Numbered from the stretch's first letter, positions 1 through 8,933 are shown. The stretch: DNA of 64,000 nt from Ardenticatenaceae bacterium (GCA_011525915.1 WYBM01000044.1:49316-113315), one strand, 5' to 3'. Made by a program: numbers and translations. The notes: generated from the sequence alone by a model not told the origin.

Positions 1-1
1 G

Positions 2-643
2 CAACAACCATATGCCCTGAACTACACAGCCTTTTCGTTACAATCTATTGCCACAATGCTCCTGACGCGGGCTGCTGGTTCATCATCACTAGCTATCATC
101 AAAGCGTGTACAATGGCCTTGATAGCCCTCTGCTGGGCGCAGAGCAATGAGTTTCCTTTACGTTATCGTGTTCCTACAAAATCTGATTATTTTAAACAAA
201 TAGTGTATAAAACGGCCAACATCACGGCTACTGCGTTTTGGTCGGGCGGCTATGTTGCTTATACGGATTCACCCTACTTAGAAACGTTATGTAGTTTTGG
301 CGCAGCCACGGGGATCATGGCCCAAATTAAGGATGATTGTCTTGACCTCTACGAAGATATTCGAATCGGCCATTACACTTTACCTGTCGTTTGTGCATTG
401 TCGAATAAGATGAATAGACAAGGTGTTATCCAGTTAAAGCAATTGATCGCACAGAACGGTGTCGATGGCAGCGTTAGTGACGAGATTGCGGCACAGGTTG
501 TGCAGCTGGGTGGGGTTGAAGTGGCCCAAGAAGTTGCAGAAAATTACAAATCCTACGCGATTGAAGCTCTTACACAGTTGCCATCTGGCATGGCACAAAA
601 GATTTTGAAGCTCTATGTTTCGCCCAGTCATATCATTGCTTAA
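2..643 (+). CDS. ComQ-like polyprenyl synthetase (5' partial)
   Basis: The reading frame is open from the first bases of the window, so the N-terminus lies outside it; about 213 codons are present against roughly 290-300 for ComQ-type enzymes. The visible part holds the second aspartate-rich motif of trans-isoprenyl diphosphate synthases (DDCLDLYED, the DDxxD that binds Mg-diphosphate) in a helical context (GIMAQIKDDCLD). The first aspartate-rich motif should lie upstream. By family knowledge, ComQ uses a prenyl diphosphate to isoprenylate a Trp in the ComX pheromone. The assignment to ComQ rather than a housekeeping prenyl synthase rests on the next gene, a ComP-like kinase that overlaps it by 29 nt. 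An internal ATG at 56 could be mistaken for the start. Sure of the superfamily, moderately sure of the ComQ role. Confidence 0.75.
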   Translation, partial: QQPYALNYTAFSLQSIATMLLTRAAGSSSLAIIKACTMALIALCWAQSNEFPLRYRVPTKSDYFKQIVYKTANITATAFWSGGYVAYTDSPYLETLCSFGAATGIMAQIKDDCLDLYEDIRIGHYTLPVVCALSNKMNRQGVIQLKQLIAQNGVDGSVSDEIAAQVVQLGGVEVAQEVAENYKSYAIEALTQLPSGMAQKILKLYVSPSHIIA

Positions 644-2978
644 ACGTTCCTTCGCTAAGCTATCGTTTCCCCGTCTTGTTGTCGGATTGCTCAGCGGTTT
701 TTACCTACTGTTTACGGCCGTTCATCTCTGGCAGTTACCTCTCATCCCCATTGATTTGGCCTGGCGGCCAGACTTGGAATTGGTAGTAGTCGCGGTCAAA
801 GAAGAGGCGGCTGCCGATAACGCTTTGCAGCCGAATGATATCATTACGGCCGTTGACGGCTCGCCCGTTAAACGACTTTCCCCCATCTTTGTTCACGGTA
901 AACCATACTATATGTTGACTGTACTGCGGGAAGGTAGTGAAAAACAAGTGCAGTTAAAGGTTATAACCGATGTTACTTCACTAGATAATGAACGGTTTCC
1001 CCTGATCTACCTTTCAATAATATTGTGGGGGTGTGGCGTTGTCATGATTTCGCTGCGCAAACCGACACTCTACATCAACGTCTTATGCGGCTTTGTTTTT
1101 TTGTTACTTGCCCTGGGTATTATTAGCTTGCGTCTGGCGTTAACAGGCGTTTTATACAGCTGGGTGCTTGGTCATACCTTTGGTTTTATTTGCGGCGCTG
1201 GGCTGTTAGCCATTGGTTTTCACTTTGAGGATAGGCAAGACAAGACGCCCCGCTGGATAAACTTGGTGTTTTTTGGCGCCGCTGCCCTTGCCTCCGCGAT
1301 CGCCCTGGTTGAGTGTGTTTTTCTATATCCACAAAAAAGCTTACAACAATTATTTGGCATCAGTTGGGTTGGCTTAAGCATCACCGTCTTTGGTGTCGGT
1401 TTGCTGGGCCACTACTTCATTTTGATTATTCGCTACAATTTTACAAGCAACATCTTCCTTAGGCGGCAGATTCGTACCCTGCTCTATTTTGTGACGCTTG
1501 GTTCAGCCCCCATTTTTTTGATTGTCATTCTTCCTCGCCAATGGTTCTATGATGTCATCGAGGTTCAACGAGTTGCTTTTATCTTTTTCTCGCTTGTTCC
1601 ATTAGGGTACGTTTATGCCATTAATCGTACACATCATCAAATTGACCCGCTGTTTGTTAACATAACTATAGTTAGCTCAATTGCCGTCATTCTTTGGGTT
1701 ATCTATGGCGTTGGGCATCTTATCACGTTTAATCGCAACACCATTACGTCAACATGGGGTTTGGTACTGTTTGTACTGCCGTTTTTGCTCATCATACCAA
1801 CATTGCGCGGCCGGCTGCGCACATTTATTGAAACACTGGTTTATGGACCCCACAGCTTGAGTGATAGACATCTTGAAAGCTTCTCAAATCAACTGGCACT
1901 TGCTCCTGAAATGAAGACGGTTAATGCAATTTTAGAGGAGACAGGTAAAACGATGCGCCTGGAGCGTGTACTGCTTGTGCTTGTAGCGCGGGAGTCATGG
2001 CTGCAGCCGCCCCATAACAGTGAATACGTACATTACGCCAAGGATGATTCGCCGGTGATCGAGTCTCTGCCGCTGGATCAACCTGTTCTGCGTACACACG
2101 GGAAAACAGAGCATCCCCTCTTTCTGCAATATCCATGGGCGGCATGTGCAGTTCAACTGTCAGCCAGGAAGCGTGTTATTGGCGCCTTGATCATTTCCTA
2201 TGTGGTCAATGAACCATATCTTAATTGGCAACAGATTGGCACTATTAAATTACTGTCCCAAATTCTGGCGGTAGGTTATGAAACGATTGTCCTCATTGAC
2301 ACTTCCCTGCAGCTTAACATCCAATTACAACAGGTGCGCGACCGTGAGCGACGTATGCTCGCCTCTCAACTACACGACATGCCGCTGCAGGATCTGACGA
2401 TGGTAGCCGTTGGCATTAATCAGTATCAAATGAGCAGAGATGTCATGCATCTTAACGACGCGGAGAAATGGTTAGAAGCGGCCACAGACTCGCTGCGTAG
2501 AATTTGCATTGGCCTGCACCCCCCTGAGCTTGAGCAGGGGATTGAACCAGCGATACGCGAAGCCGTCCATCGGTTTCGGCGGAAGAAGGAACAGGTGCAG
2601 GTGCATGTAGAGATTGAGGACAATGCGGCCGTCCTCTCAGATCGAATGACTACCATGGCTATCTTTCATGTGGCCGTGGAATCGCTGAACAATGTGGCCA
2701 AACACTCAAATGCCACAAAGGTCTCCGTCACACTGGTGTATCGTGATGCTCATGCGATTTTGACCATTCAAGATAATGGAAGTCAAAATCAACCGTTTAA
2801 CGCCTCAAATGTGGCATTGTTACGTAATAATCATATCGGTTTGATTAGTATGCAGCAATGGGCTCAATTGGTGGCCGGGTGGGTTTCGATTGAAGCCATT
2901 CCCAATCAAGGTGTGCGTGTGCAACTCAGTGTACCTGTGGAACTTGATTCATCAGTCTCTGTTAATCTGGTAGACTGA
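615..2978 (+). CDS. ComP-like sensor histidine kinase with PDZ and multiple TM segments
   Basis: A 787-aa membrane sensor kinase. TM1 is at about residues 20-38, followed by an outward-facing PDZ-like segment at 50-120 (LQPNDIITAVDG is the typical PDZ core). About nine further TM segments run to residue 398. A GAF-like linker occupies 420-560. The HisKA_3 dimerization domain carries the phospho-acceptor His587 (LASQLHDMPLQD), and the HATPase domain has an N-box at N692/N693 and a DNG box at 720-722. TM-PDZ-polytopic-HisKA_3 is the ComP architecture of Bacillus (about 770 aa). The ATG at 615 lies inside the end of the ComQ-like gene, implying translational coupling; no clear ribosome-binding site is seen. 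Its 3' end overlaps the convergent response regulator by 17 nt. The ligand is unknown. Confidence 0.9.
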   Translation: MFRPVISLLKRSFAKLSFPRLVVGLLSGFYLLFTAVHLWQLPLIPIDLAWRPDLELVVVAVKEEAAADNALQPNDIITAVDGSPVKRLSPIFVHGKPYYMLTVLREGSEKQVQLKVITDVTSLDNERFPLIYLSIILWGCGVVMISLRKPTLYINVLCGFVFLLLALGIISLRLALTGVLYSWVLGHTFGFICGAGLLAIGFHFEDRQDKTPRWINLVFFGAAALASAIALVECVFLYPQKSLQQLFGISWVGLSITVFGVGLLGHYFILIIRYNFTSNIFLRRQIRTLLYFVTLGSAPIFLIVILPRQWFYDVIEVQRVAFIFFSLVPLGYVYAINRTHHQIDPLFVNITIVSSIAVILWVIYGVGHLITFNRNTITSTWGLVLFVLPFLLIIPTLRGRLRTFIETLVYGPHSLSDRHLESFSNQLALAPEMKTVNAILEETGKTMRLERVLLVLVARESWLQPPHNSEYVHYAKDDSPVIESLPLDQPVLRTHGKTEHPLFLQYPWAACAVQLSARKRVIGALIISYVVNEPYLNWQQIGTIKLLSQILAVGYETIVLIDTSLQLNIQLQQVRDRERRMLASQLHDMPLQDLTMVAVGINQYQMSRDVMHLNDAEKWLEAATDSLRRICIGLHPPELEQGIEPAIREAVHRFRRKKEQVQVHVEIEDNAAVLSDRMTTMAIFHVAVESLNNVAKHSNATKVSVTLVYRDAHAILTIQDNGSQNQPFNASNVALLRNNHIGLISMQQWAQLVAGWVSIEAIPNQGVRVQLSVPVELDSSVSVNLVD

Positions 2979-3633
2979 TCAAGCCTGTACGGATTGCCTC
3001 GATTAAACAGGCGGTAATGTTTTTAACACCTACACGTTTGAACAGTTCGCTTAAGCGATTCTTTAATGTGCCTTCTGAAATTCCTAATTGCTCAGCATGT
3101 TCTGCATAGGTCAAGTTCGGCTGTTCAACAATGGCCAACAGAATTTGCTTTTGTCGCCGCGTAATTAAACCATCCTTCATGACTGTATCGCGGGCAAATA
3201 AACGTTCACTAATGCCTTTTGAGAAGTAAAACCCCCCTTGATGAACGGTGCGGATCGCTCGTGGTAATGACAGGGTTAATGCGTCTGACTTAAGCAGATA
3301 GCCATTGACCCCACGTGTAATACCAACTTCCAGAAGCGCTTGAGAGAGGTGCTGGGAAACGATGATGATCGAGGTTTCTTGGAAAAATTGGCGCATTTTG
3401 CGAATGGAAGGAATGAGTTGGAACCGTTCGGAATCAGCTGTCTGTGACTGGGGCATTTCAATATCCAAAAGCAGTACATCAGGGCGATGCTGGCGTACAA
3501 GTTCAATGACCTCATCGCCTACAGAGCCTTCTGCAAGAAACAACAGCCCCTCTGCAGTTTCAATTTGGTAACGAATTGCCTGGCGAATAAGCGGATGATC
3601 GTCAACACATACAACTGTAATAGGTGTACTCAT
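2962..3633 (-). CDS. NarL/ComA-type response regulator
   Basis: A 223-aa two-component regulator. The receiver domain (residues 1-125) has the acidic pocket (VDDHP, D11-D12 region), phospho-acceptor D57 (LLLDIEMP) and the conserved Lys of the YLLKSD segment. The C-terminal LuxR-type helix-turn-helix (about 155-223) includes LTYAEHAEQLGISEGTLKNRL. This is the class that partners HisKA_3 kinases such as ComP, NarX or DesK. It converges on the kinase gene and overlaps it by 17 nt, so it is not in the same transcript. A good sigma70-like promoter about 290 nt upstream could drive it. Targets are unknown. Confidence 0.92.
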   Translation of the reverse strand: MSTPITVVCVDDHPLIRQAIRYQIETAEGLLFLAEGSVGDEVIELVRQHRPDVLLLDIEMPQSQTADSERFQLIPSIRKMRQFFQETSIIIVSQHLSQALLEVGITRGVNGYLLKSDALTLSLPRAIRTVHQGGFYFSKGISERLFARDTVMKDGLITRRQKQILLAIVEQPNLTYAEHAEQLGISEGTLKNRLSELFKRVGVKNITACLIEAIRTGLISLPD

Positions 3634-3993
3634 AAGGCTATAGGGAGTGTTTTATACCAATAAGGATGAATGGAGTGTACTCAAATGAAGCTCTAACTAT
3701 CCAGAATCTAAGCTGTCATACGATTGTTGTGAGACAAAACTATTGTTTCACCCCACAAGTGTTGCCAGATACATACATGGTGGTGAGATACTTTAACTTA
3801 AGCAAACCTCCATCGGGTAAAGCCAACAGAGGGGATTTGCTTCAGTAGTAGAAACTAAATATTTATATGGATTTTGCCTGCAAACTATTGGACACACATT
3901 GCTGCTAAATCTATAATGGCGAGCATTGTAACAAATTTTGCTTTCACTGGTCAATGTCGGATTGTCGGGCGTGAGTCATGAGGGGTGGGTTCC
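3634..3993. other. Intergenic region upstream of the response regulator
   Basis: A 360-bp stretch between two minus-strand genes. Apart from the promoter at 3925-3954 only very short open frames are present on either strand. Frames here were read for a ComX-like precursor (about 50-60 residues with a Trp near the C-terminus); none was found. A 60-codon plus-strand frame at 3666-3848 has no Trp and no well-spaced ribosome-binding site. Confidence 0.6.
3925..3954 (-). promoter_or_regulatory. Putative sigma70-type promoter for the response regulator
   Basis: On the minus strand a TTGACC -35 box (3949-3954) and a TACAAT -10 box (3925-3930) are separated by 18 bp. It points toward the response regulator start at 3633 and would give a long leader of about 285 nt. 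Prediction from consensus only. Confidence 0.5.
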
Positions 3994-4518
3994 TCACTGC
4001 ACAAAATCTTTTTCTCCAGCATAGATGGGAATTTTTAACCAATTCTCACGAGGGGGAAGGGGACAGCTGTAGCTTTCCTGGTAGGCGCAATACGGGTTAT
4101 AAGCAAAGTTGAAGTCGACACGGATTTTATTGGCCAACACTTGTTCCAGGCCTGGGCGCTGGCTGTCCAGGTAACGGCCGGCGCCGTAGGTTTCACGGCC
4201 GTTTGTCGCATCCCTGAATGGCAGGAACAAGCCGTGCCCGTCACTGTAAATGGTCAGGCTGGCCGCCTGCCCGTTTATGGTGAATGTGAAACGGCCCCAA
4301 CGACGAAACGGCCGTGTCTCCCCCGTGCTTGTCTCCATGTCCATCGCTGGCTCCATCGCCGAGAAACGTTCCACATCTGCCTCAAAAACCAGGTCGTCAT
4401 TCTGGGCAAAATAAGGCAGGCCCTTAAACGCAGCCTGCTGCTTATTGTCTAGCGGCGATTGTGGGTGATGCCCCATAAAGTCATCTATCTGCTGCCGGAA
4501 GTGGGCTAATTCACTCAT
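3994..4518 (-). CDS. DUF1684 domain-containing protein
   Basis: A 174-aa soluble protein. The start at 4518 (MSELAHFR) is chosen over a longer frame because AAGGAG sits a few bases upstream. The family signature is clear in the C-terminal half: FLPFRDATNGRETYGAGRYLD, then DFNFAYNPYCAYQESYSCPLPPRENWL and a closing AGEK. The conserved Cys, Asp and Asn residues of DUF1684 are present. Biochemical function is not established for this family. It lies next to the lipoprotein gene on the same strand, with a gap of about 100 bp. Confidence 0.9.
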   Translation of the reverse strand: MSELAHFRQQIDDFMGHHPQSPLDNKQQAAFKGLPYFAQNDDLVFEADVERFSAMEPAMDMETSTGETRPFRRWGRFTFTINGQAASLTIYSDGHGLFLPFRDATNGRETYGAGRYLDSQRPGLEQVLANKIRVDFNFAYNPYCAYQESYSCPLPPRENWLKIPIYAGEKDFVQ

Positions 4519-4622
4519 GATGTGCTCCTTGTTATAACATCCATCATGGGTGAGCTGCATAATCAGGTTATCCATGACGGTTCACGGTTTACAGCATTAA
4601 GATGCGCCTGTTTGGCCGCTTC

Positions 4623-6026
4623 TTACGGCTGCAGGGCGGCCCGAACAGCAACAATGGCCGCCGGATCATACAGCAGCCAGCGGGCAAATTCATCGTGGGG
4701 CAGGGTGCTGCGCCAGGCCCGGTAGGTGCTGTTTGGCAGGTCGCGGAAGAAGAGCGCCACCACCACGGGCGTGTTTTCTCCCTGAGGATAGGCATAGTAG
4801 ACGGTGGTGAGAATGCCCGGCAGCGAGCCGTTTTTATAGCCCAGGTTGCTGAACAACACCTGGTTGTCAGGGAAGACCATAGGCCATTCCAGATATTTAC
4901 GGGCCAGGAAACTACTGTCAGGGCTGCTGAGGCCGTTTTGGGCCAGGCGGGCCATCAAGTTAGCATAGTCACGCGGGCTGCCGTGAGCGTTCAGGCTGTG
5001 ACTAAAGAGGTGCTGCACCTCTACCGAAGGGCGGCGGGTACGGCCGTGCCATATTCGTTCTTCTTCCCGAAAAGCAGTGTCATGCACATAGGCGTCCGTG
5101 AGCCGGCTGGCTTCACGCCCGTAGGCCGTCGGGTTGTCCAGGTAAGCCCGGATGGCGGTCGCATCGCTGGGGGCGTTACGGGTGTGATTACCCATCGCCA
5201 TAAACTGGCCTACCCACGGGCAGGGTGCAGTCTGGCTGGTGAGTGCCATAGCCACGGCCGTGGCCTCTATGGCTTCCTGCCCTAACAACCCCTGCAAATA
5301 ATCTGCAGCAGCATTGGAACTGTGCCGAATCATCATCCAGGGTACCTCCTCCAGACGTACCTGTGGCGGATCACCCTCCAAAAGCCCCTTGTCTTCCAGT
5401 TCCATCAGGGCCCGGTCGTGTGCCCACAGGTCATAACCGGGTAAATGGTAAACATCAAGATCAGCTGTTGTGACGTACCCGGCGGCGTTTACCTGCCCAT
5501 TGGTCACGGCTTCTACGTAGGCCACCAGGGAAATCACTTTGACCACCGAGGCCAGAGGCATTTGCATGTCGGCGTTTAAGTAGACACCATTGGCCTCATC
5601 GCCGGCGCGGTAAACAACCAGGCCGACACTACCCGGATGCTGAAGTATATGCTGCCAGGCAGGCACGGCCGTGTCTGGCATGATGGCGCGCACAGCTTCC
5701 AGGGCAACGGCGTCTGGGGCCAGGGTGCTGACTGCCGGCGTCGTATGGGTGGGCAGCAGGGGCAGCCCCTGGCCGCAAGGTGTGGAGAGCGGGCCGGTGT
5801 AATACGGCGTGGCGGTGGCCGTAGGGGTGGGCGGTGTACTGGTGGGCAAGGGCGTCAGCGTAGCCGGCAAGGGCGTGGGTGATGACGTGGGTAGGGGCGC
5901 GGCGGTGAACGCTTCTGGCGCGACCACCGGGGGAAACGCGGCCAGGGGTACGGTGGGTGGCTGTTGGCAGGCCAGCAGCAGGCTGACCCCCAGTAGTGAC
6001 AGGAAAAACGCTTTGTGTGGTGCCAT
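4623..6026 (-). CDS. Class A beta-lactamase-like serine hydrolase lipoprotein
   Basis: A 467-aa exported protein. The N-terminus is a lipoprotein signal with Cys20 (SLLLACQQ), so the mature protein is probably lipid-anchored. A Pro/Thr-rich linker (about 45-75) leads to a catalytic domain of the penicillin-binding/class A beta-lactamase fold: S160-x-x-K163 (LASVVKV), SSN at 236-238, and a KNGS motif near the C-terminus in place of KTG. This could be a peptidoglycan-acting hydrolase or a beta-lactamase; the sequence cannot decide. It is longer than beta-lactamases because of the linker and extra loops. It diverges from the phospholipase D-like gene. Confidence 0.85.
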   Translation of the reverse strand: MAPHKAFFLSLLGVSLLLACQQPPTVPLAAFPPVVAPEAFTAAPLPTSSPTPLPATLTPLPTSTPPTPTATATPYYTGPLSTPCGQGLPLLPTHTTPAVSTLAPDAVALEAVRAIMPDTAVPAWQHILQHPGSVGLVVYRAGDEANGVYLNADMQMPLASVVKVISLVAYVEAVTNGQVNAAGYVTTADLDVYHLPGYDLWAHDRALMELEDKGLLEGDPPQVRLEEVPWMMIRHSSNAAADYLQGLLGQEAIEATAVAMALTSQTAPCPWVGQFMAMGNHTRNAPSDATAIRAYLDNPTAYGREASRLTDAYVHDTAFREEERIWHGRTRRPSVEVQHLFSHSLNAHGSPRDYANLMARLAQNGLSSPDSSFLARKYLEWPMVFPDNQVLFSNLGYKNGSLPGILTTVYYAYPQGENTPVVVALFFRDLPNSTYRAWRSTLPHDEFARWLLYDPAAIVAVRAALQP

Positions 6027-6092
6027 GTGGCCAGATTGTAACGGCTGTAGCCATGCCGCTCAAACATTCGCCATAAATTCTCAGGGAATTTT

Positions 6093-6121
6093 TTGATGAA
6101 ATGCTCCATTGCCGGTATAAA
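6093..6121 (+). promoter_or_regulatory. Putative promoter of the PLD/lamin-tail gene
   Basis: TTGATG (6093-6098) and TATAAA (6116-6121) with a 17-bp spacer, about 115 bp upstream of the ATG at 6236. Consensus match only. Confidence 0.5.
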
Positions 6122-6235
6122 TAGGGTGTCTTGTTTCTATAAGTGTTTCTGTGCTTTGTTTGCTGTGTAATCCACTTTTGTTGCCAGGCTGCCTGCCTGG
6201 TGAACCCTATCGCGGATTACCAGGAGGAGGTTGCC

Positions 6236-8686
6236 ATGTTTAAGCGTGTGTTTGTTTTGACAATTGGTACGACGCTGCCCTTGTTGGTGCTGGTGTTTTT
6301 CCTGGCCCGGCACATAGAGGCAGCCGGCAGCCCGGCGGTGCTGATCGACGCCGTCTTGTATGATGGGTACGAAGCGAGTGACGCCGATGAAGCCGTGCGC
6401 CTGCGTAACGTGAGCGACGGCGAGGTTGATCTGTCTGGCTGGCAGTTAAATGACGGCGAAAGTGCTACGGCCGTGATTCCCATAACCACACCATTAGCGG
6501 CCGGCCAGGCCATCTGGCTGGCGAAGAATGGCCTGGCCTTCCAACGCCAGTTTGGCTTTGCACCTGATTGGGAGCGTCATGACACTCTGCCTGACGTGCC
6601 CAACTTGGCCGGTTCCTGGCCCAGCTTTTCTAACACCGGTGACCAGGTGCTGCTGCTGGATGCGGCCGGTAACCTGGTCGACTGCCTGGCGTATGAGACC
6701 AACCCGGGTAATGATTGTGGCAGCGCCTGGAGCGGCCCGGCGGTGCAGCCCTATCGCCCCAGCACGGCCTTTGCCAGCGAGGGCCAAATCCTTTACCGGG
6801 CCCGTCATCAGCAAACGGGCCAGCCCATACCAGATACGGATACTGCCGCCGATTGGGCCCAGGGCAGGGATGATCACATTAACGGCCGTAAAGTGATGTA
6901 CCCAGGCTGGGACCTGGAAGCGTTTTTCTGGACGGCGCAGGTCACAGAAACGGCCGTGCTTACCATTGCCATTGCCCCAGATAATGCCTATGAAGCCATC
7001 GTCAGCCAGATCAACAGTGCACAGACAACCATTCAAATTGAAACCCAAACGTTTGAAAACCTGGCCATTGCCCAGGCCTTGTTGGCGGCGCGCAGCCGCG
7101 GGGTGGCGGTAACAGTGCTCATGGAAGCAGAACCAGCTGGCGGTGTTCATGACCAGGAGCGGTACATTTGCATGTTATTGGCCCAAGCGGGCGGCCAGTG
7201 CTGGTTCATGTTCACTGAAAGCAGCCTGGATATTTTTGATCGGTACACGTACCTCCACGCCAAATTTATCCTCATCGATGGTGAACGTGTCATCATCTCC
7301 AGCGAAAACCTTAGCCCGCGCAGCCTGCCCGATGATGCTAAACACGATGGCACCTGGGGGCGGCGTGGCGTGGTCCTCATCACCGATGCGCCGGGGGTGG
7401 TTGGCCATGTGCAGTCCATTTTTGACCATGATTTTGACCCGGTGACCCACGTTGATATCACCGGCACACATGTCATTGGCGCGCCACCACCCAATTTTGT
7501 GCCCATCACCGCCACTGGCGGCACAACATACACAGTGCGGTATCCGGTACCAGTGGCTGTGCATGGAACTTTTGCTTTTGAGTTGGTACAGTCGCCAGAA
7601 AACAGCCTGCGTGACCAGGATGCCTTGTTGGGGATGATCAACCGAGCCGGGGCCGGGGATGTGGTCTTGATGCAGCAGTTGGAAGAACGGCCGTATTGGG
7701 GCTCTTCTCTTTCTAACCCTACGGCTGATCCCAATCCACGCCTGGAAGCGGCCATCGCAGCTGCCCGGCGCGGCGCCATGGTGCGCCTGATGCTGGATAG
7801 TTATTTTGATACGGGTAATCCCATCAGCAATACCGCTACTTGTAATTATGTCAACACTACAGCGGCCGCTGAATCTTTAGATCTCATATGTAAGCTGGGC
7901 AACCCGGCGGGTGAAGGCATTCATAACAAGATGGTACTGGTGCGGGCCAACGGCCGTGGGTACAGTCACGTTGGCAGTCTTAACGGCTCTGAGCTCTCCA
8001 GCAAAGGGAACCGTGAGCTGGCTTTGCAGGTGCAGTCAGACGCCGCTTATAGTTATCTGGCGCATATGTTCTGGCAAGATTGGGGCTACTTTGTTTACAT
8101 ACCGGTTATCTTTCACCATTATGTGCCGCCGGCGCAGTATGTCCTTATCAGTGAAGTTTTATATAACCCCGGCGGCGCCCAGGATGATACAGAATTTATT
8201 GAGCTGGTGAACCCCACCAACCAGACTATTGACCTGAGCCATTACAGTCTGGGAGATGCGGTAAGCCCCGCTGACTTCGAAGATGTGCGTCGTTTTCCGG
8301 CGGGCACCCAGCTGGGACCTGGCCAGGTCCTGGTTGTAGCCGTAGCAGCCACCGCTTTCCGGGCAGAATTTGGCATTGACCCGGACTTTGAAATTCTGAG
8401 CACTGACCCGCTTGTCCCTGATATGATTGATGACCTTGCCTGGGGCGATCCAGCCGCTTTTTTGCGGCTGGGCAACATGGGGGATGAAGTCATTTTGCGT
8501 AATGCCACCGATCTGGTGGTAGACGCTGTCGCGTATGGTGATGGCGGCTTTCCTGGCACTATCTCGTGTGGCCTGGCGCCATCGGCAAACATCAGCTTAG
8601 AGCGTTATCCTCATTGGCGTGACACTGACGATTGCCTGGCAGATTTTCGTGAGTGGGCATTCCCAAACCCTGGTATGTTACCCTGA
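6236..8686 (+). CDS. Secreted phospholipase D-like protein with two lamin-tail domains
   Basis: An 816-aa exported protein. The start at 6236 has a strong GGAGGAGG ribosome-binding site 6 bp upstream; a longer frame from 6143 is less likely. Order: signal/TM segment (MFKRVFVLTIG...), N-terminal lamin-tail domain, first PLD domain with an intact HKD motif (HAKFILID, then SSENL), second PLD domain (HNKMVLVR, then GSLNGSE), a short YIPVIFHH segment, and a C-terminal lamin-tail domain (ISEVLYNP...EFIELVNPT). The second HKD lacks the usual Asp, having Arg at that place. PLD enzymes cut phosphodiesters; lamin-tail domains are common on secreted nucleases and adhesins. Substrate (lipid or DNA) is unknown. 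Confidence 0.87.
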   Translation: MFKRVFVLTIGTTLPLLVLVFFLARHIEAAGSPAVLIDAVLYDGYEASDADEAVRLRNVSDGEVDLSGWQLNDGESATAVIPITTPLAAGQAIWLAKNGLAFQRQFGFAPDWERHDTLPDVPNLAGSWPSFSNTGDQVLLLDAAGNLVDCLAYETNPGNDCGSAWSGPAVQPYRPSTAFASEGQILYRARHQQTGQPIPDTDTAADWAQGRDDHINGRKVMYPGWDLEAFFWTAQVTETAVLTIAIAPDNAYEAIVSQINSAQTTIQIETQTFENLAIAQALLAARSRGVAVTVLMEAEPAGGVHDQERYICMLLAQAGGQCWFMFTESSLDIFDRYTYLHAKFILIDGERVIISSENLSPRSLPDDAKHDGTWGRRGVVLITDAPGVVGHVQSIFDHDFDPVTHVDITGTHVIGAPPPNFVPITATGGTTYTVRYPVPVAVHGTFAFELVQSPENSLRDQDALLGMINRAGAGDVVLMQQLEERPYWGSSLSNPTADPNPRLEAAIAAARRGAMVRLMLDSYFDTGNPISNTATCNYVNTTAAAESLDLICKLGNPAGEGIHNKMVLVRANGRGYSHVGSLNGSELSSKGNRELALQVQSDAAYSYLAHMFWQDWGYFVYIPVIFHHYVPPAQYVLISEVLYNPGGAQDDTEFIELVNPTNQTIDLSHYSLGDAVSPADFEDVRRFPAGTQLGPGQVLVVAVAATAFRAEFGIDPDFEILSTDPLVPDMIDDLAWGDPAAFLRLGNMGDEVILRNATDLVVDAVAYGDGGFPGTISCGLAPSANISLERYPHWRDTDDCLADFREWAFPNPGMLP

Positions 8687-8691
8687 TGTAT

Positions 8692-8717
8692 AAAAGCCTG
8701 CCGCAAGGCAGGCTTTT
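8692..8717. terminator. Bidirectional intrinsic terminator
   Basis: A perfect hairpin with arms AAAAGCCTGCC and GGCAGGCTTTT around a 4-nt GCAA loop lies 5 bp after the PLD gene stop. The A/T ends let it act on both strands, so it probably also ends the converging small peptide gene. Confidence 0.85.
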
Positions 8718-8753
8718 GTCGACCACAATGTAAGTTTATAGCGTGTGTATAAG

Positions 8754-8933
8754 TTAGTCGTCACCAAACAGATCGGCGGGGTCAGCCACATTCCCCTCCC
8801 CTGCATCAGGTGCGATCAAAGGCGAACCAGCGCGGGTACTTATTTTGCCTTTATAGATAATGGTGGGGGGTTCATAAGGGACATGGCTGTCCTTCTTCTC
8901 GTTTTGACCATCATGCCCACATGAGTTTTTCAT
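8754..8933 (-). CDS. Small RiPP-precursor-like peptide, orphan
   Basis: A 59-aa hydrophilic peptide. The start at 8933 is fixed by a strong AAGGAGGAG about 6 bp upstream. After a charged N-terminus it shows PYEPPTIIYKGKISTRAGSPL and then an acidic tail ending DLFGDD. A Y-x-P-P block followed about ten residues later by a T-x-A/G step is typical of leader peptides of lasso-type RiPPs and related families. A core beginning at the Ala or Gly of AGSPL would have an Asp eight or nine residues in, suitable for a macrolactam ring. This reading is inference. No lasso cyclase, protease, B1 protein or transporter is within the window. It has its own near-consensus promoter and a shared terminator, so it is a single-gene unit. 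It could instead be an unrelated small conserved protein. Confidence 0.65.
   Translation of the reverse strand: MKNSCGHDGQNEKKDSHVPYEPPTIIYKGKISTRAGSPLIAPDAGEGNVADPADLFGDD

Noticed and set aside
3666..3848. 60-codon plus-strand frame as a possible ComX precursor
   Set aside because: It has no Trp, no well-spaced ribosome-binding site and lies in the leader of the oppositely transcribed response regulator gene.
4602..5285. Long plus-strand frames opposite the beta-lactamase-like gene
   Set aside because: They are antisense shadows of a high-GC gene with clear SxxK, SxN and lipobox motifs.
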